64,000 nucleotides of DNA, taken from the NCBI RefSeq assembly GCF_000972845.2, contig NC_040028.1, positions 14,940,871 to 15,004,870 on the forward strand, written 5' to 3'. The DNA is from Larimichthys crocea (taxonomy: Eukaryota; Chordata; Actinopteri; Sciaenidae). The translations under genes and the position numbers were made by a program. Below the pieces are notes generated by a model, which was given only the letters and a program-made list of their open reading frames with translations, did not search any database and was not told the DNA's origin. This document shows positions 1-11,117 of this stretch, in pieces; the first letter of the stretch is position 1, and the number at the start of each line of letters is the position of its first letter.

Positions 1-530
1 TTATTGGACTAATTGCTATGGCTATATTCATCTCTCTGGTAATCCTTTGGTGATTACATTTTGTGTTCAATACCACGGCTTATCCTTTAATTAAAAGGAT
101 TATTAACCTTTAAAATAGAGCCATGTGGGATTAAACCCTCGGATGTTAGTGTCAGAAGCATTTTACAAATTACAAATTGAACACAAAAACAAGCTGAGAA
201 TGAGGTGCATCATTTCACGTTAGGAAGACTGTGGCTCACAGCTGCACGTTAGCCCTTTTTAAGGAGCTGACTTACAGCAGCAATAAGCCATCATCCACAT
301 CTCTTTCCAATTAAAGTCAGACAGAATGCTGACACATTACACCTGGTGGGCAAACAATCAGTGCAAAGAGATGGATAATGATACACTTCTGACCAGAGAG
401 CGTCCAAACATGGTGAGAACAAGGTGAAAGGGTGAATGAGTCGATGGTTTAAAATAAATAAATATAATACAGACCGCGAGATCTTTGCCATGGCAACCCT
501 TCAAGGCCTTCCTCCTCCTGAAGCAAGAGA

Positions 531-549
531 AGTTCAAAGTTCAAAGTCA
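531..549. promoter_or_regulatory. DR1-like nuclear receptor motif
   Basis: The run AGTTCAAAGTTCAAAGTCA holds half-sites with one-base spacing. HNF4 and COUP-TF (NR2F) receptors bind direct repeats with a one-base spacer and favour CAAAGTTCA or CAAAGTCCA. This is a motif match only; such motifs also arise by chance in 64 kb. Confidence 0.3.
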
Positions 550-980
550 GCCTAAGTGAAGCGTGACTGAAAATCATTGGAAATCTTCAACAATAAAAGA
601 ACGAAGGCAGTGGATTGATGCGCTTTGTGGACAAATCATTGATCTACAAGAGGCCTCTTAATGTACCCCTGTATGACAAACCATAAGGAGGAACACTGGC
701 TCTGATTAGTCTATGAATCTATGAATATAAAGAAGTTAAGTAGATACCGGTGTCGGTGTCACTGCAGTCATCCAATGCAGCATCATTTTGTCTGATCAAT
801 ATCCGTCCTCATCAATAATGTAACAGAACTATTTGGCACCAATGAGGCGAACACGAACCACAAGCAAGAGACTGTGATGCCAAACCTCCCCGAAGCTGAG
901 TCAAGCACTTAGAATCAAGAGCTGTTTGCCCATGCCAAAGCCACGCTGCATTATCCAGAGCAAGTCTTCATTTGAATGTC

Positions 981-996
981 CTAATTAGTTAATTAG
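981..996. promoter_or_regulatory. Tandem homeodomain cores
   Basis: CTAATTAGTTAATTAG contains two TAATTAG units with starts 8 bases apart. TAATTA is the core for many paired-type, LIM and NK-like homeodomains, and close tandem cores favour cooperative binding. Sequence match only. Confidence 0.3.
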
Positions 997-1574
997 TTGG
1001 TGGTTAAGGATGATATAAGCATCTCATCAATCTCTCTATCTCTAAAAATAAACACTCTGGGACGGCGGTGGTGAGTCATTAGAATACTGATGACTGTGGG
1101 AAGTGTCTGTGAGGATTAGAGGTCTGCTTCTGACACTCCATATTTCCACAAACCACCCGGCTCCATAAAGAAGACTGAAGAGGCATTGCTGTGAGCATTG
1201 TATGGATGACAAGTCAAGCATGACATAATGAGTTTACAGAAAGTCTGAGGAGCTCAATTAATGTGTTTTCATGCGTGGCTTTTGAGATCCATTTACTTGT
1301 TTATCACTGATGGAGGGAAAATGAGAATTAGACGTGAGAATGAAAGTCGTTCTTCGTAGCCACAAATGATTAAAAACAAGTTTATTTTAAGAAAGTGTGA
1401 GTTACGACTTTTTAGAAATTTTCAAAAAAGCTTTTTATTACAGCGTCTGTTCTTACCCCAACAACCTCCCCGGTTGTCATGTGGACTTTTAAACAATTAA
1501 TTTAGGCAAAGTAACAGTAACAGCAGCGCAGACAGACTCTGTTCTTCGTTTCTGCAGTGGAATATATATATGAC

Positions 1575-1613
1575 GGAAAGAGAAAAAAGAGAGGGGAGAA
1601 GAGGAGGAAAGAA
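1575..1613 (+). repeat. Polypurine tract
   Basis: An uninterrupted run of 39 purines (GA-rich) directly after TGAC. Such tracts can form triplex DNA or arise by slippage. No gene is associated. Confidence 0.7.
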
Positions 1614-2382
1614 TAGGTTAAAAATAGTTAGCATATGGCAGCGTATGATTGAGTTTCCAGGGCTCTGAAAATTCACTCTAATTATTCAACGGTATCCCTC
1701 TGTCATCCTTCCCTATATGCATTCCTTTGCGTGGAAGTACAAGTGACTCCAACTAATATACATAATTCTGCTACTTAATTGGCACGGATCGGGTGAAAGT
1801 GGGCTAGGAAAACTCCTTAGAGACTAATAGGGGCACATATCATTGGCTCCATCAGAACAGTAGTCCCATAGGTGATAGAAGTCAGCAAATATTTCATGAG
1901 CTGTACTATCAAAGTACCTCACCTCTGGAGTCCTGTGCACTATCCTGCGAAGAACACTTCCGAAACAGTTCTGCTGTCAGGTGTATTTATAGCAGGCGGG
2001 CCGATGACTGATGCTAATGCCATGGAAATTATGCAGTGCACTATTGCTGTCATAACAATATGTTAGACTTAAACAGGAAGGTTAACTAAACTAGTCATTT
2101 AAGTTATAAGTGGGCCACTGGCGTCCACAGATATGGATTAGGCTTAGTGTTGCAGTAACTCCGGTTGGTTTTCATAGACATGGTCCTAGATTTAGCCTAG
2201 TGTTGATTTAAATAATTTGGTGTTACAGGGTAAGATTTGCTCACGTGGCTAAATGGAAGCCAAGAGAAAGTGCCACTGAGAAAAAAATCAGGTTAACCAT
2301 GTGAAGACAAAATAACTGAAATTGTCTGTAACACACATTTATAGTAACTAATAACTTAATAGACTTAAAGTTCTTTAGTCTG

Positions 2383-3043
2383 CAGTGTTGGGGAGTAGTG
2401 ACTACATGTGAATAAACCAGTGGGTTCACTATATTTTGCAGTAGCTTGCTGGTATTTTTGTATAGTTAACAACTGAAACAAATTTGAACCCTTGAGGGGA
2501 AGGGATAATAGTTTTATTATTTTTTATTTTACCACTGCTTCTCTAAGATTTCTCTCTTTATTATAGTTTTTAATGTTTAAAATTTTTTAACTAAACTTGA
2601 GTATTTTAGCACTGATTATTTCTTTTTTATCGTTCTGTGATATTGTTGCATGCCATTTTTTACAAGTTACCTGCCTAACCAAAGTAACCAAACCCACCTG
2701 GACTCTGGTTTCTGGGAAGCAGGTGTCTGACTGATGGACGTTATATACAACAGCAACGTGAACAGCGGGGTATTTTTTATTTTTTTTTGGTTTATGTATC
2801 ATCTGTGAACAAGTGGGTACATTTTTTTTTGTTGCAACAGCTGGAATATGACTCTTTTGTATTGTATTTTGTTAGAATTGTGCATTATCTGTTTGTTCAT
2901 TTTTTACAAAGTGGTTTGATACATTTTCTAAGTAGCGTTATTTAACCGAACTAGATTCCCCCTAGAGTAGCTTTGCTGTATTTCAACTTCTTCCAGCCTG
3001 AAGTAATTGGTAGCTTGCAAAGCTGGTAGCTTCCCCAACACTG
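2383..3043. mobile_element. hAT-type non-autonomous DNA transposon (MITE)
   Basis: The left end begins CAGTGTTGGGGA and the right end finishes with its exact reverse complement, TCCCCAACACTG: a 12-base perfect terminal inverted repeat about 661 bases apart. CAGTGTTGGGGAGTA with a following TACATGT-like stretch, and a right end rich in AGTAGCT/TAGCTTGC, match a very common teleost hAT-derived family as I remember it. No transposase frame remains inside. The flanking 8-mers (2375-2382 and 3044-3051) do not match, so the target-site duplication has decayed or one end is misplaced. Probably an old copy. Confidence 0.65.
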
Positions 3044-5800
3044 CATATTTGACAGGGTTGCTATTTGTCTTTAAAAAAATGTATGCGATGTGATGTATAA
3101 CCCGCTGTAAAGAGATTATTGTCTGAACTTATTTATGAACAGGTTTACTGAGAAAAGGATGCAGGGTCTGTGATGGTGAGCAGCCATTGAGCAGTAGTCA
3201 TTAGCACTGATAATTAGTGCTGTATGGTTTCATATTAGACAGAGAATATGAGGATATTTTGAAGTGCTAGGTGCACCCTGGGGTGTCGGTGCTGTTCACT
3301 CAGGATGCTTCCATAAGAAATTAAAACTATAAACAGATTGAATAGTGGATTCAGAATCAGTAGCCCAGTAGCCGCACATCTCAAATTGTAAGATTACAAC
3401 AATAACTGTTCATCACTGTGTAGTGTTTCCATTAGCCTTCTTTGTCCACTCCTGGTGGTCGTGCAGCAGTTAAGGTGGCCAAGGTGAGTTTAGTAGTTTT
3501 ACAGTTTAAGTTATAAATTCATGTTACATAACACTGCAGAACTTTCTTCAGTTATTTTATAATGTAATGAGATATTTTTTCTTAAATTGGTTGTCTTTGA
3601 AGTAACATTTTCTAAATGAACAGTCTAAATATTGTTGCATTGGTACCTTTTTCTTAAAGAGGACAATATCTTTTTTTTTTTGTTGGTTTGTCTGTGGACT
3701 TGAACAGTTTGGAAATAACAGAGACTGGTTAAGTTCTACAGACCAAAAGTATTGTCTTTACTAATTGTGCAACTTGACAGTAAAAATCTCTGTAGGTAGC
3801 TACATGCTAACTTAACTAAATGCTCGAACTCGACGCTTCCTGAACGATTAGAAGTTTAGCATCTGAAAACATGTCAGTGTTTAAAATGATGTAGCCAGGA
3901 GATTCAAAGATTTTATAAATGTGTTGTTATGAAGACGACGCTAATGCTAATGCCAGTGTTTTACTTGAGTATTTTGTATTCTGTCACGTTTACCTGTTTA
4001 CACAATCTCACGTACACGTAGCTGACCATACGTAAAAATAGTTTTTAAAAAAGTGGATTATTTTATCCAGTTTCTGTTGCACAATCTGTATGTAACTGCA
4101 TATCACCTTTTCTTAAAACCAAATTTCCAGAAACCTGTATAATTTTGTTTTAAATCCATAAAATGGATTGAGAAAATGGGCAAGGTAATTTTTCTTTTTT
4201 GGACACATTTAGAGGGAGCAACGTTTATAGCTTTTGTCCCGGTTTCATGATAGTAATGCATTCATTTATTGTTACAACACTAACATCACACCGCGTTTAT
4301 TTTTTGTTTTAGTGAAAATGAAAGAAGGGAATTGAGAAAATCTCTTCGGGAGCTGCTAGGGAATAAAAGGCAGTTCTGGTGAGCTGTAAATTTATATATT
4401 CATAATGATGCAATGCTCCTTTCCCTGCCCTGTTGCCGTTGGTTTACGTTGCGCTGAAAGGTCAACTCTTAAATCACGGATACTCTGTTGATTGTAAGTG
4501 ACAGAAACACTCTGAGTTACAAAACAGTGATGTTTTAAACTGAGGTTAATCTTGAAATCAGTTAATTGCAGCATCTCTAGATGTGATAATAGAAAAAAAT
4601 GTACACTATATAATGTATATATATGTATAATACAGAGATTTGATCTGCCTGACTTGTCGCATACAATATAATTTTGATTGACTTTGCATTTTGAGGTTAT
4701 GTTAGTCAGTATCAACCCCACAGTGTATGCTAAAGCGCTATCATGGAGCACAATAATGCACGGATGGTTTCATGAACCGACCAATCTCCAAACAACTCAA
4801 GTGTATTCCTTCAGGACAAGGCCCTTTAACCTTTCCAGAATTAATGTACACTGCCACGAATATCAAAATGATTGGTCCCTTCCTCCTCTGATTGTACGCG
4901 GCAATCAGTGCAGCCAGCCGCCTCTTGGTTGGAACTAAAACCTTCAGAAACGCCACACTAAATAGTAAAACGGCACCACAATAAAATACAATAAAAGGTT
5001 CACACTATATCAAAACAAATTGCGGCCACTAAAGGAATCAATTTTTGACATTTCACCTCTATCTACAGAGTTCACTGACCCTGGCTTTTAAATTTACAGC
5101 TCCGTACAGCCTCAATCAAGGTGTTTGTCAGCAATGCGTTTGGCGCAAAGTTTTAGTGTAACACATTGAAGATCATGACATATATGGATTTAACGGGCCC
5201 TTGAGCCACCCTTATATATCTCACTCTGGTCACATAGGATAAATATCTTAGCTCTCAGTGTAATAACACGGGAGGAGATTTGTGGATGGGAACCCAATTT
5301 CTAATCTTAGATCTATTAAAGTGTTTCTGAATGAATCATCAGAGCTATTGATGTCACTATGGGCTTGTTAGCTGGATCCTAGAGTCAATAACAATTTCTG
5401 ATGGGGTTTGTAGGATGGGTCACAAACAGTAAGTTTTTATGAACAACTGTAATGTCGTCTATTTAAATACACCGGATATATACAGTGAGTTTGTGTTTAG
5501 CTTCTCAAAGATTAGGAAGCAGTGGATGTTTTCAATTATGCAGGAGAGTAAAACTGTGAAAAGTGAAATGTGTGAGCTTCAGTAAAGTGTCTTTTTGTGT
5601 TTCTGTAGAGTCAGGCACAAGGTTAAGATGGCATATCAGCTGTCAAGAAAGAGCTAAGACACCAGCAAAGAGAAAAACAGCACATATAATCCCAAATCTT
5701 TCTTTTTCCAGGAACAAACACAAACCATAGAGCAGGTTTCTTTTTGAGGAATCAGAGAGAGGAGAACTGCTCAAGCTGAGGATTCCCTCTAAGCAGCAGA
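3044..5800. other. AT-rich gene-free DNA
   Basis: AT-rich with several poly-T runs (for example near 3670-3680) and a small inverted repeat AGCACT...AGTGCT at 3203-3221. The segment 3436-3483, ending in AAG before GTGAGT, has an open frame of 16 codons after an AG, but the pyrimidine tract is weak. Alternating TA sequence occurs near 4614-4630. Nothing here supports a gene. Confidence 0.45.
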
Positions 5801-7577
5801 GATGACTTTCTCCATCGCGGTGAGAGGCTGTTCGGTTAGCCCGGGGAGAGGGATCATGAGTACAATATTGACTTTAAATTACAGCAATAGCTGCTGCTCA
5901 TGCTGTCTCAGGACCATGCTGCGGATCAAACACAAAGATCAGACCAGGATTAGGAGAAAGCCACTGACAAGCACCGAGCCGCCTCTCTGCTGCCGCAGCA
6001 CGCGCACTCGCACAGCACCTCCCAAATCTCACACTAAGCTCTCCCCCGCCTCTCAACATGTAACACACAGACCTTACAGTCAGCTCATTTGGATTTCAAA
6101 GCCAAATTGATTGCAAACAAAATTATCTAAACACAAAGGGTAAAAGGCGGCTGCTTGTATGTGTGCAGACTTTGTCAGAACAGATCTATTCTGAGGACAG
6201 CAACATTTCCTCCCTGACGGCGAAGACTCTCGCGTTTTGCTTACAGGATACAGCCGCGCTCTTGCAACGCCTTGTAACTGGGCTTTTATTTTCCTTTTCC
6301 TGGCAGTTAAACACAAATAACAGCATGGATGATGGGCTGGGATTCATTGTCTGTGCTCAGGGAGGAATGCAGGATATGACTGGTGTGATAAATGATCATG
6401 CCTGGTGCCTGGCGTGACAAAGGAACTGCGGCACAATCTGCATGTGCTCCATCCTTTTGCCATCATTAGGTGTAATTGGGACTCATGGCGAGGCGTGTTC
6501 TTTTTTCTGCTGTGGAAGTATTAGAGAATGAAGCTGCAACTCCTAATAGGACAAGCTACAGAAGGGAGACACGTCCAGGCCACTGCTACAGCACTAAGAG
6601 TGTGTCCCAATATCACAGCGCTGGCCTAAATGAAAGCTCAACAGATATGTGCTGGTGTCAAATCTCCTTAACTCTAATGTCAGAGCAGCTCTATTGTCAT
6701 GTCAAACTACCCATTTTGACGTTGACCTTCACGGGGGTACACCCAGAGGCTGATACTGGCACCTGTCTGAGGAAGGCAGCACGTGTTCCTTTACTCTAAA
6801 CACAGTGTTTATGCATAAAAAAAACAAAAACATAACACCCAGTCAGGCTGATTACACTGCTGCTCATTAGCTATAATGGGGATGCATGTGGAATTTACAG
6901 CATTGTGTAACGAGGTTAAAAACAGACTTATGAAGCCCGGCATTCGTGCAACCTTTTTTCCCCGCAGCACTATTATTCATTAAGACAAGAATATCCAAAC
7001 AACACAGCTGAGTATATACAGTAAGTCGGGGACTAAACTGGCAGAGTAATAATAAATGTGGCGTGGTAAATGAGCGTGCAAGTTGGCCCTGTTTGTCAAC
7101 CAAATACTTCCAAACCCCCACGTGCACTCTTTTTAAACGCAGCAAGTTCCAGCAGCAGCAGCAGCAGCAGAAGCACAAAGTCTTTGTTTCATGACCTCAG
7201 TCTGTATATCCTTTCCCCTCCTTTGAATCAAAGCCCCCACACCATCTTTAGCATTTAGAATTAATTGCACAGTTATCCTCAAATTAATTCCTAACTGTTT
7301 TACAACACACAGAGAGAAAAGGGCAAACCAATTATTATTCTGTTTTCACCTTACAGAGGGGGATATTATGCAAATGATCTTCTCTACATGAGAAGGAAAA
7401 GGGGCTTTATTTTCCTCGGCAGATGCTGCCTAGACAGTCTAGCGTTCTGTGGGGGACAGGAAGTGGGGATGCTGTGAAGATCTGATCGCTCCACCTGGCT
7501 TCCTACTGACTCCATATCCAAGCAATAATAGAAAACACACTGATTAATTATTTATTTCAAGAGAATCATTTTTTTTT
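5801..7577. other. Gene-free DNA with a small CpG cluster
   Basis: A CpG-richer patch lies at about 5975-6015 inside a short open frame that starts at an ATG at 5802, in reasonable initiation context, and meets a GTGAGA donor-like site after 18 bases. I do not regard it as a supported gene. The rest is ordinary sequence, with a POU octamer at 7368-7375 (ATGCAAAT). Confidence 0.4.
7150..7170 (+). repeat. (CAG)7 trinucleotide repeat
   Basis: Seven uninterrupted CAG units. The plus-strand frame through it (Ser-rich) is short and lacks coding support, so this is treated as a simple repeat. Confidence 0.85.
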
Positions 7578-7594
7578 AATATATATATATATAT
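7578..7594. repeat. (AT)n microsatellite after a T-run
   Basis: A run of eight T residues followed by about eight AT units. Confidence 0.8.
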
Positions 7595-9044
7595 TTCACG
7601 CTGGACAAGTAAGGTTAAAAGGAATGTTCCAAGTGCTGTCTGGAAGTATTTTACAACTTCTGCACTTACGAGCTAGAGGTGTTCCTTGATGGAAGACAAA
7701 GTCCCTTGGCTATGCAGACCTGCAAAATGTTTTATTTGCTACTTTCCCAGGAAAAGAATACACACCAAGCGTGAGCAGCCAGACATCAAGATGTGGCTGA
7801 CAGGATGGCAGTGCCGGGTTTCAGTGTGGACAGGGGGAGGGCGTCTCACCTCCCTTGGCCGCTCTGCACTTCTGACCACAGCGAGTGTTTATTAATCTGA
7901 GACCTTGAGACCTCGGAGAAGTTGCTAAACGAAAACTAAAACACAAACACGCAGCATTTCCAACTTCTTAGCAGTCCGGGGCCATAATGCTTTGCGGCAA
8001 GCTGATTTAAAACCAGCTTCTTCTTCTTCTTCTTCTTCCAAGGTGGAACAAACAAAAGCTTTAATGAGCTGTAATGATGAGTTAAGGTCAAAGCGCTTAT
8101 CATCTTTACAAATCAGGAGAAGATGTGCTCATGGAAATAAGCTCCCATGAGTATCCATCATCACCTCAAAAAACTGCACGCGGTGGCACAGCTCCAGGTG
8201 CTGGAGCAAATTGGGCTTTCGACGTGGAATGGATCAAACGCCGGCTCAATATTCATTATTCTCGCTGACTGTGATCTGCTGCAGTTCTGTGAGTGGGTGG
8301 GGATAATTGTGTACCTCATTGTGTGCGTGTTTGGACCAAACTTAATCATGATGTCAGGCTGTTAATAAAAGGTTATTAAAGGAACAAAGATCCAGGTTTT
8401 ACATATGTTAGGCAGGGGAGGTCTCGGGAACTCCTGTCTCTGAGGTAAACACGGGCCTTCATGACAAATGATGCTCACGCTGAGATCAGATAGTTAACAA
8501 GAGATCCCCTTATTAACCAGGTCTGCATAGATAATTGGCACTTGAGCCTCACATTTTGAATCTGGCCTGAGCAGTGTCATTTATCAAGAACCCGAGCATG
8601 CTGTCAGGGCTCCATAATAAGCTGCAGTAACTGATGAATCAAGATTAAGCAGATAGACTGAGAATGAAGGAGGAGAAAATGGGCCACGGCCACATTGCAG
8701 GGGGGGGGGCTTAGCTTGATATTCGTAACATTAAAGCGACGTTATTCCTTACAGCGAGGGATCTATCCTGCATTCGAAGCTAGAAGCTGTAAAATAGCCC
8801 GACAGCATCATGATGAAGAGTAGATGGCAACGCTTTAATCTGCATATGCTGCGTGCAAACTGTTTGACCTGGAGAGGGAGGATTTGTCAATTGTTGGCTT
8901 CATCATCTCGGATGTTTTGTCTTAGAATCCTCCAGAGGAGTTATAATATATGATAATGTGTTGTGAGAAAAGTGTGCACGTGTCATCACAGTCAGTTCAT
9001 CTGTTGGTGCCCGTGCAGTTATCATACACAGTTATCCAATTTGA
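7595..9044. other. Gene-free DNA, balanced composition
   Basis: Contains (CTT)n at 8017-8039, a G-run at 8701-8710 and a moderately GC-rich stretch at 7686-7895 whose open frame resembles nothing I know. No transposon recognised. Possible conserved non-coding DNA by composition only. Confidence 0.4.
8017..8039 (+). repeat. (CTT)n trinucleotide repeat
   Basis: About seven uninterrupted CTT units in otherwise complex sequence. Confidence 0.85.
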
Positions 9045-9270
9045 TTGTGTGAAAGGGTTTTGCTGCTTTTCTTTGTGACATGTAAACTGAATATTTTGGG
9101 GGGGTTACTCAGATAAAACGAGCAACCTCAATCAGTCAACGAGCTCTGGGAAATCATAATGAGCATTTTTCAATTTTCTGACATTCTTTAGACAAAACTA
9201 TTAGTCAAAAACTCCATAAAATACTTGGCAGGTTAATCCATAATGAAAATATGAATTAGTCCGCATCGCT
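9045..9270 (-). mobile_element. AT-rich miniature element, copy C (inverted)
   Basis: This segment matches, on the opposite strand, the dispersed element also present at 43023-43281 and 47543-47879. Shared landmarks in order are TTTGCTGCTTTTC, an AACTGAATATTTTGG block, GCTCTGGGAAATCATAATG, TTTTCTGACATTCTTTAGAC and TAATCCATAATGAAAATA. The family is a common teleost repeat whose intact copies carry several ATTAATCGATTA-like palindromes. Both termini are eroded, so the boundaries are approximate. No coding capacity. Confidence 0.7.
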
Positions 9271-9684
9271 TTCGTTTGCCCGAAGTCGTACAAAACAGTA
9301 ATAGATCTTATTATTGGGGGGGGGGCTTCAGTGATGACTATTGTTCACAGTTTGAGCAAATTGTTGCGGTTATACAATATAATTGGCATTAGCTAAACAA
9401 TGCAGACGCACATCATGCCTATTACTGCTGTACAGCTATATCAATCACAATAATTACAGCAGATACAACTTCCTCATCAGAGTAACATAATTAGGTGCAT
9501 TCATTTCAAACTCGCTGGTTCGCGGTCGGTCAATGGTTCTGTTGTCATAGCCTTTTAATGTGTAGTGTAGAGTGTGTGCATGTGTGTGTCCACCATCCCT
9601 TCCCTTTTTTTTTCTTTTTTTTTTATCTCACTGGTATATAAGTGTAGATAATTACAGATGATGGGCCGGTGATCAGCTGCAGGT
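9271..9684. other. Low-complexity-rich DNA
   Basis: Holds a 10-base G-run (9316-9325), a short TGTGTGTG patch near 9578-9590 and T-rich runs at 9606-9624. No gene or named element. Confidence 0.5.
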
Positions 9685-10180
9685 ATGGGAGCCACCTCAG
9701 GCCTCGCCCAGCCTTGCACCTCCAGCACTCCCCTGCTCTGTCAGGCATGTTTGGCAGCGTCTCCTTTCCCTAAGTCTCCAGCTGTCCAGTGGGGTGCGCC
9801 AAGTCACAGCAGGAGCGCGCCTGCCTCTCCATCTATGGCCCATCTCTTTCTAGGAGAGTGTGTTTGCACGTGTGTGTGTGTGTTTGGGGTGTGTGTGTGT
9901 GTGTGTGTGTGTGTGTTGGGGGGGGGGGGGGGGGTCGTCCTCTGTACTCGCATTACTCACTAGCAGACGGAGCACGCTGCCAGCGCCCAGCATGTCCGCC
10001 CACACGCCCCTGCCCTGCCGGTTAGACCTCACGGTTGGAGGAGATGATGGAGAGAATCTGGGATCCAGGAGGGGGGTGGATCCAGAGGAATCTGAGAGAC
10101 AGAGAAAGACAGACAGAAGCCCAGAAGCTTACCTCCATCCCACAGGCCGATCCTCGGACAGCCCGACCTGATATGGTAGT
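9685..10180. other. GC-richer block around a GT/G tract
   Basis: Markedly more GC- and CpG-rich than its surroundings, with open frames in several registers on both strands, as expected of GC-rich DNA. The frames run through the (GT)n/G-run at 9870-9934 and match no protein I recognise. It could be a conserved element or a first exon, but the sequence does not decide this. Confidence 0.35.
9870..9934 (+). repeat. Compound (GT)n microsatellite and 17-base G-run
   Basis: (GT)7, a short TTGGG interruption, about 13 more GT units, then an uninterrupted G-run at 9918-9934. GT tracts favour Z-DNA and long G-runs favour quadruplexes. The G count may be unreliable from sequencing. Confidence 0.9.
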
Positions 10181-11079
10181 CTGAAGTCTCCTTGTTGGGG
10201 TTTATTTTTTGGGGGGGGGAGGGGGAAGAAGCAGGAGGGGGTGTTACTGTGAGATGACAGCTAAATGATTTGTTTGCTTTTTTTTTTTTTTTGTATTATC
10301 AACCCCTCCCCATTATTATTGCAATATGGATTCTACAGGCTTTTTTTATTTTTTTTTAAATCAAACTATGTTGATTTTAATGTGAACGGTGCAATTTCAG
10401 ATCATTATTGTTCAGATTACAACCGAAGAATCCAAAAAATTGGACCTTAAAAAATGAAGTGCAGAGTGTGACTGCAGTAAGTTTAAGGAGTATAAGCATG
10501 TGCATTATTGATAAGTGACTTTTAGCATACAAATAAAAAAATACAATCTTTTTTTTTGTAAATTAGGCAATTATTTAAATATTAAAAAGGCAGATTGGTG
10601 AAGAATTGTAGCAGAAAATCACTGAAAACTGCTTAGAAACAACAACAACAACAAAAAAACAGCAGTTAGATGTTCATCATGAACATTGGGACCAATTCTC
10701 AACATTCGAATATAAGTAACTATGGCTCATTACAAGCAGCCAGCATTACTTCCATGTGCCCACAGGGGGCTCTAGTGTACCACACATTTTACTGCCCAGA
10801 CTGTGTTAGTGACTGCTCAGAGACCAAGGTGCTGATTGTGTTGAAGGTGGACCTTTTGAACTGCTGTGCTGTGCGATTGATATAAACATTAAGCAAGCTT
10901 ATACACAAATCAGAATATAAGCGTGCTGTAATAGTGCAAATTAAATACGAAACAGGGTGAGGGGGAAAAAGTGTTAAAACAAAAACAAAGAGCGGCGTGT
11001 GATGCACTGTATCAAAGTGGTGCAATAAGCTGAAAGCCTGAGTGATAACAGACCTTATCTTGATCCTGATATTTCTGAC

Positions 11080-11085
<6 letters not shown>
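10181..11085. other. Low-complexity-rich gene-free DNA
   Basis: Contains G-rich DNA at 10211-10241, T-runs near 10278-10292 and 10341-10357, an AAC trinucleotide run at 10638-10653 and the CTCF-like motif at 10757-10774. No coding frame is credible. Confidence 0.5.
10757..10774 (+). promoter_or_regulatory. CTCF-like motif, plus orientation
   Basis: GCCCACAGGGGGCTCTAG closely follows the CTCF core (CCASYAGGGGGCGCTA pattern): the CCACAGGGGGC part matches and the central G run is complete. The G-rich strand is plus, which by the usual convention places the motif forward. Functional CTCF binding is inferred. It differs from consensus at the CT of the downstream GCTCT. Confidence 0.5.

Positions 11086-11117
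<32 letters not shown>
11086..11117 (+). repeat. (TG)n microsatellite
   Basis: About 15 uninterrupted TG units following ATATA. Confidence 0.9.

Larger units (their letters stand above)
1..2382. other. Gene-free AT-rich DNA, possible regulatory content
   Basis: No supportable gene. Open frames are short and unlike any known protein. Seen directly: a DR1-like run at 531-549, an overlapping pair of homeodomain cores at 981-996, a short (TA)n near 1562-1571 and a 39-base pure purine tract at 1575-1613. Complexity is otherwise balanced with no recognisable transposon, which is compatible with conserved non-coding DNA; conservation cannot be judged from one sequence. Confidence 0.5.

Noticed and set aside
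3436..3483. Short open exon-like segment ending AAG|GTGAGT
   Set aside because: Only 16 codons with a weak acceptor; a good donor alone is common by chance.
4392..4751. 119-codon minus-strand frame
   Set aside because: AT-rich, no domain, no supporting splice or start context; length is compatible with chance across 64 kb.
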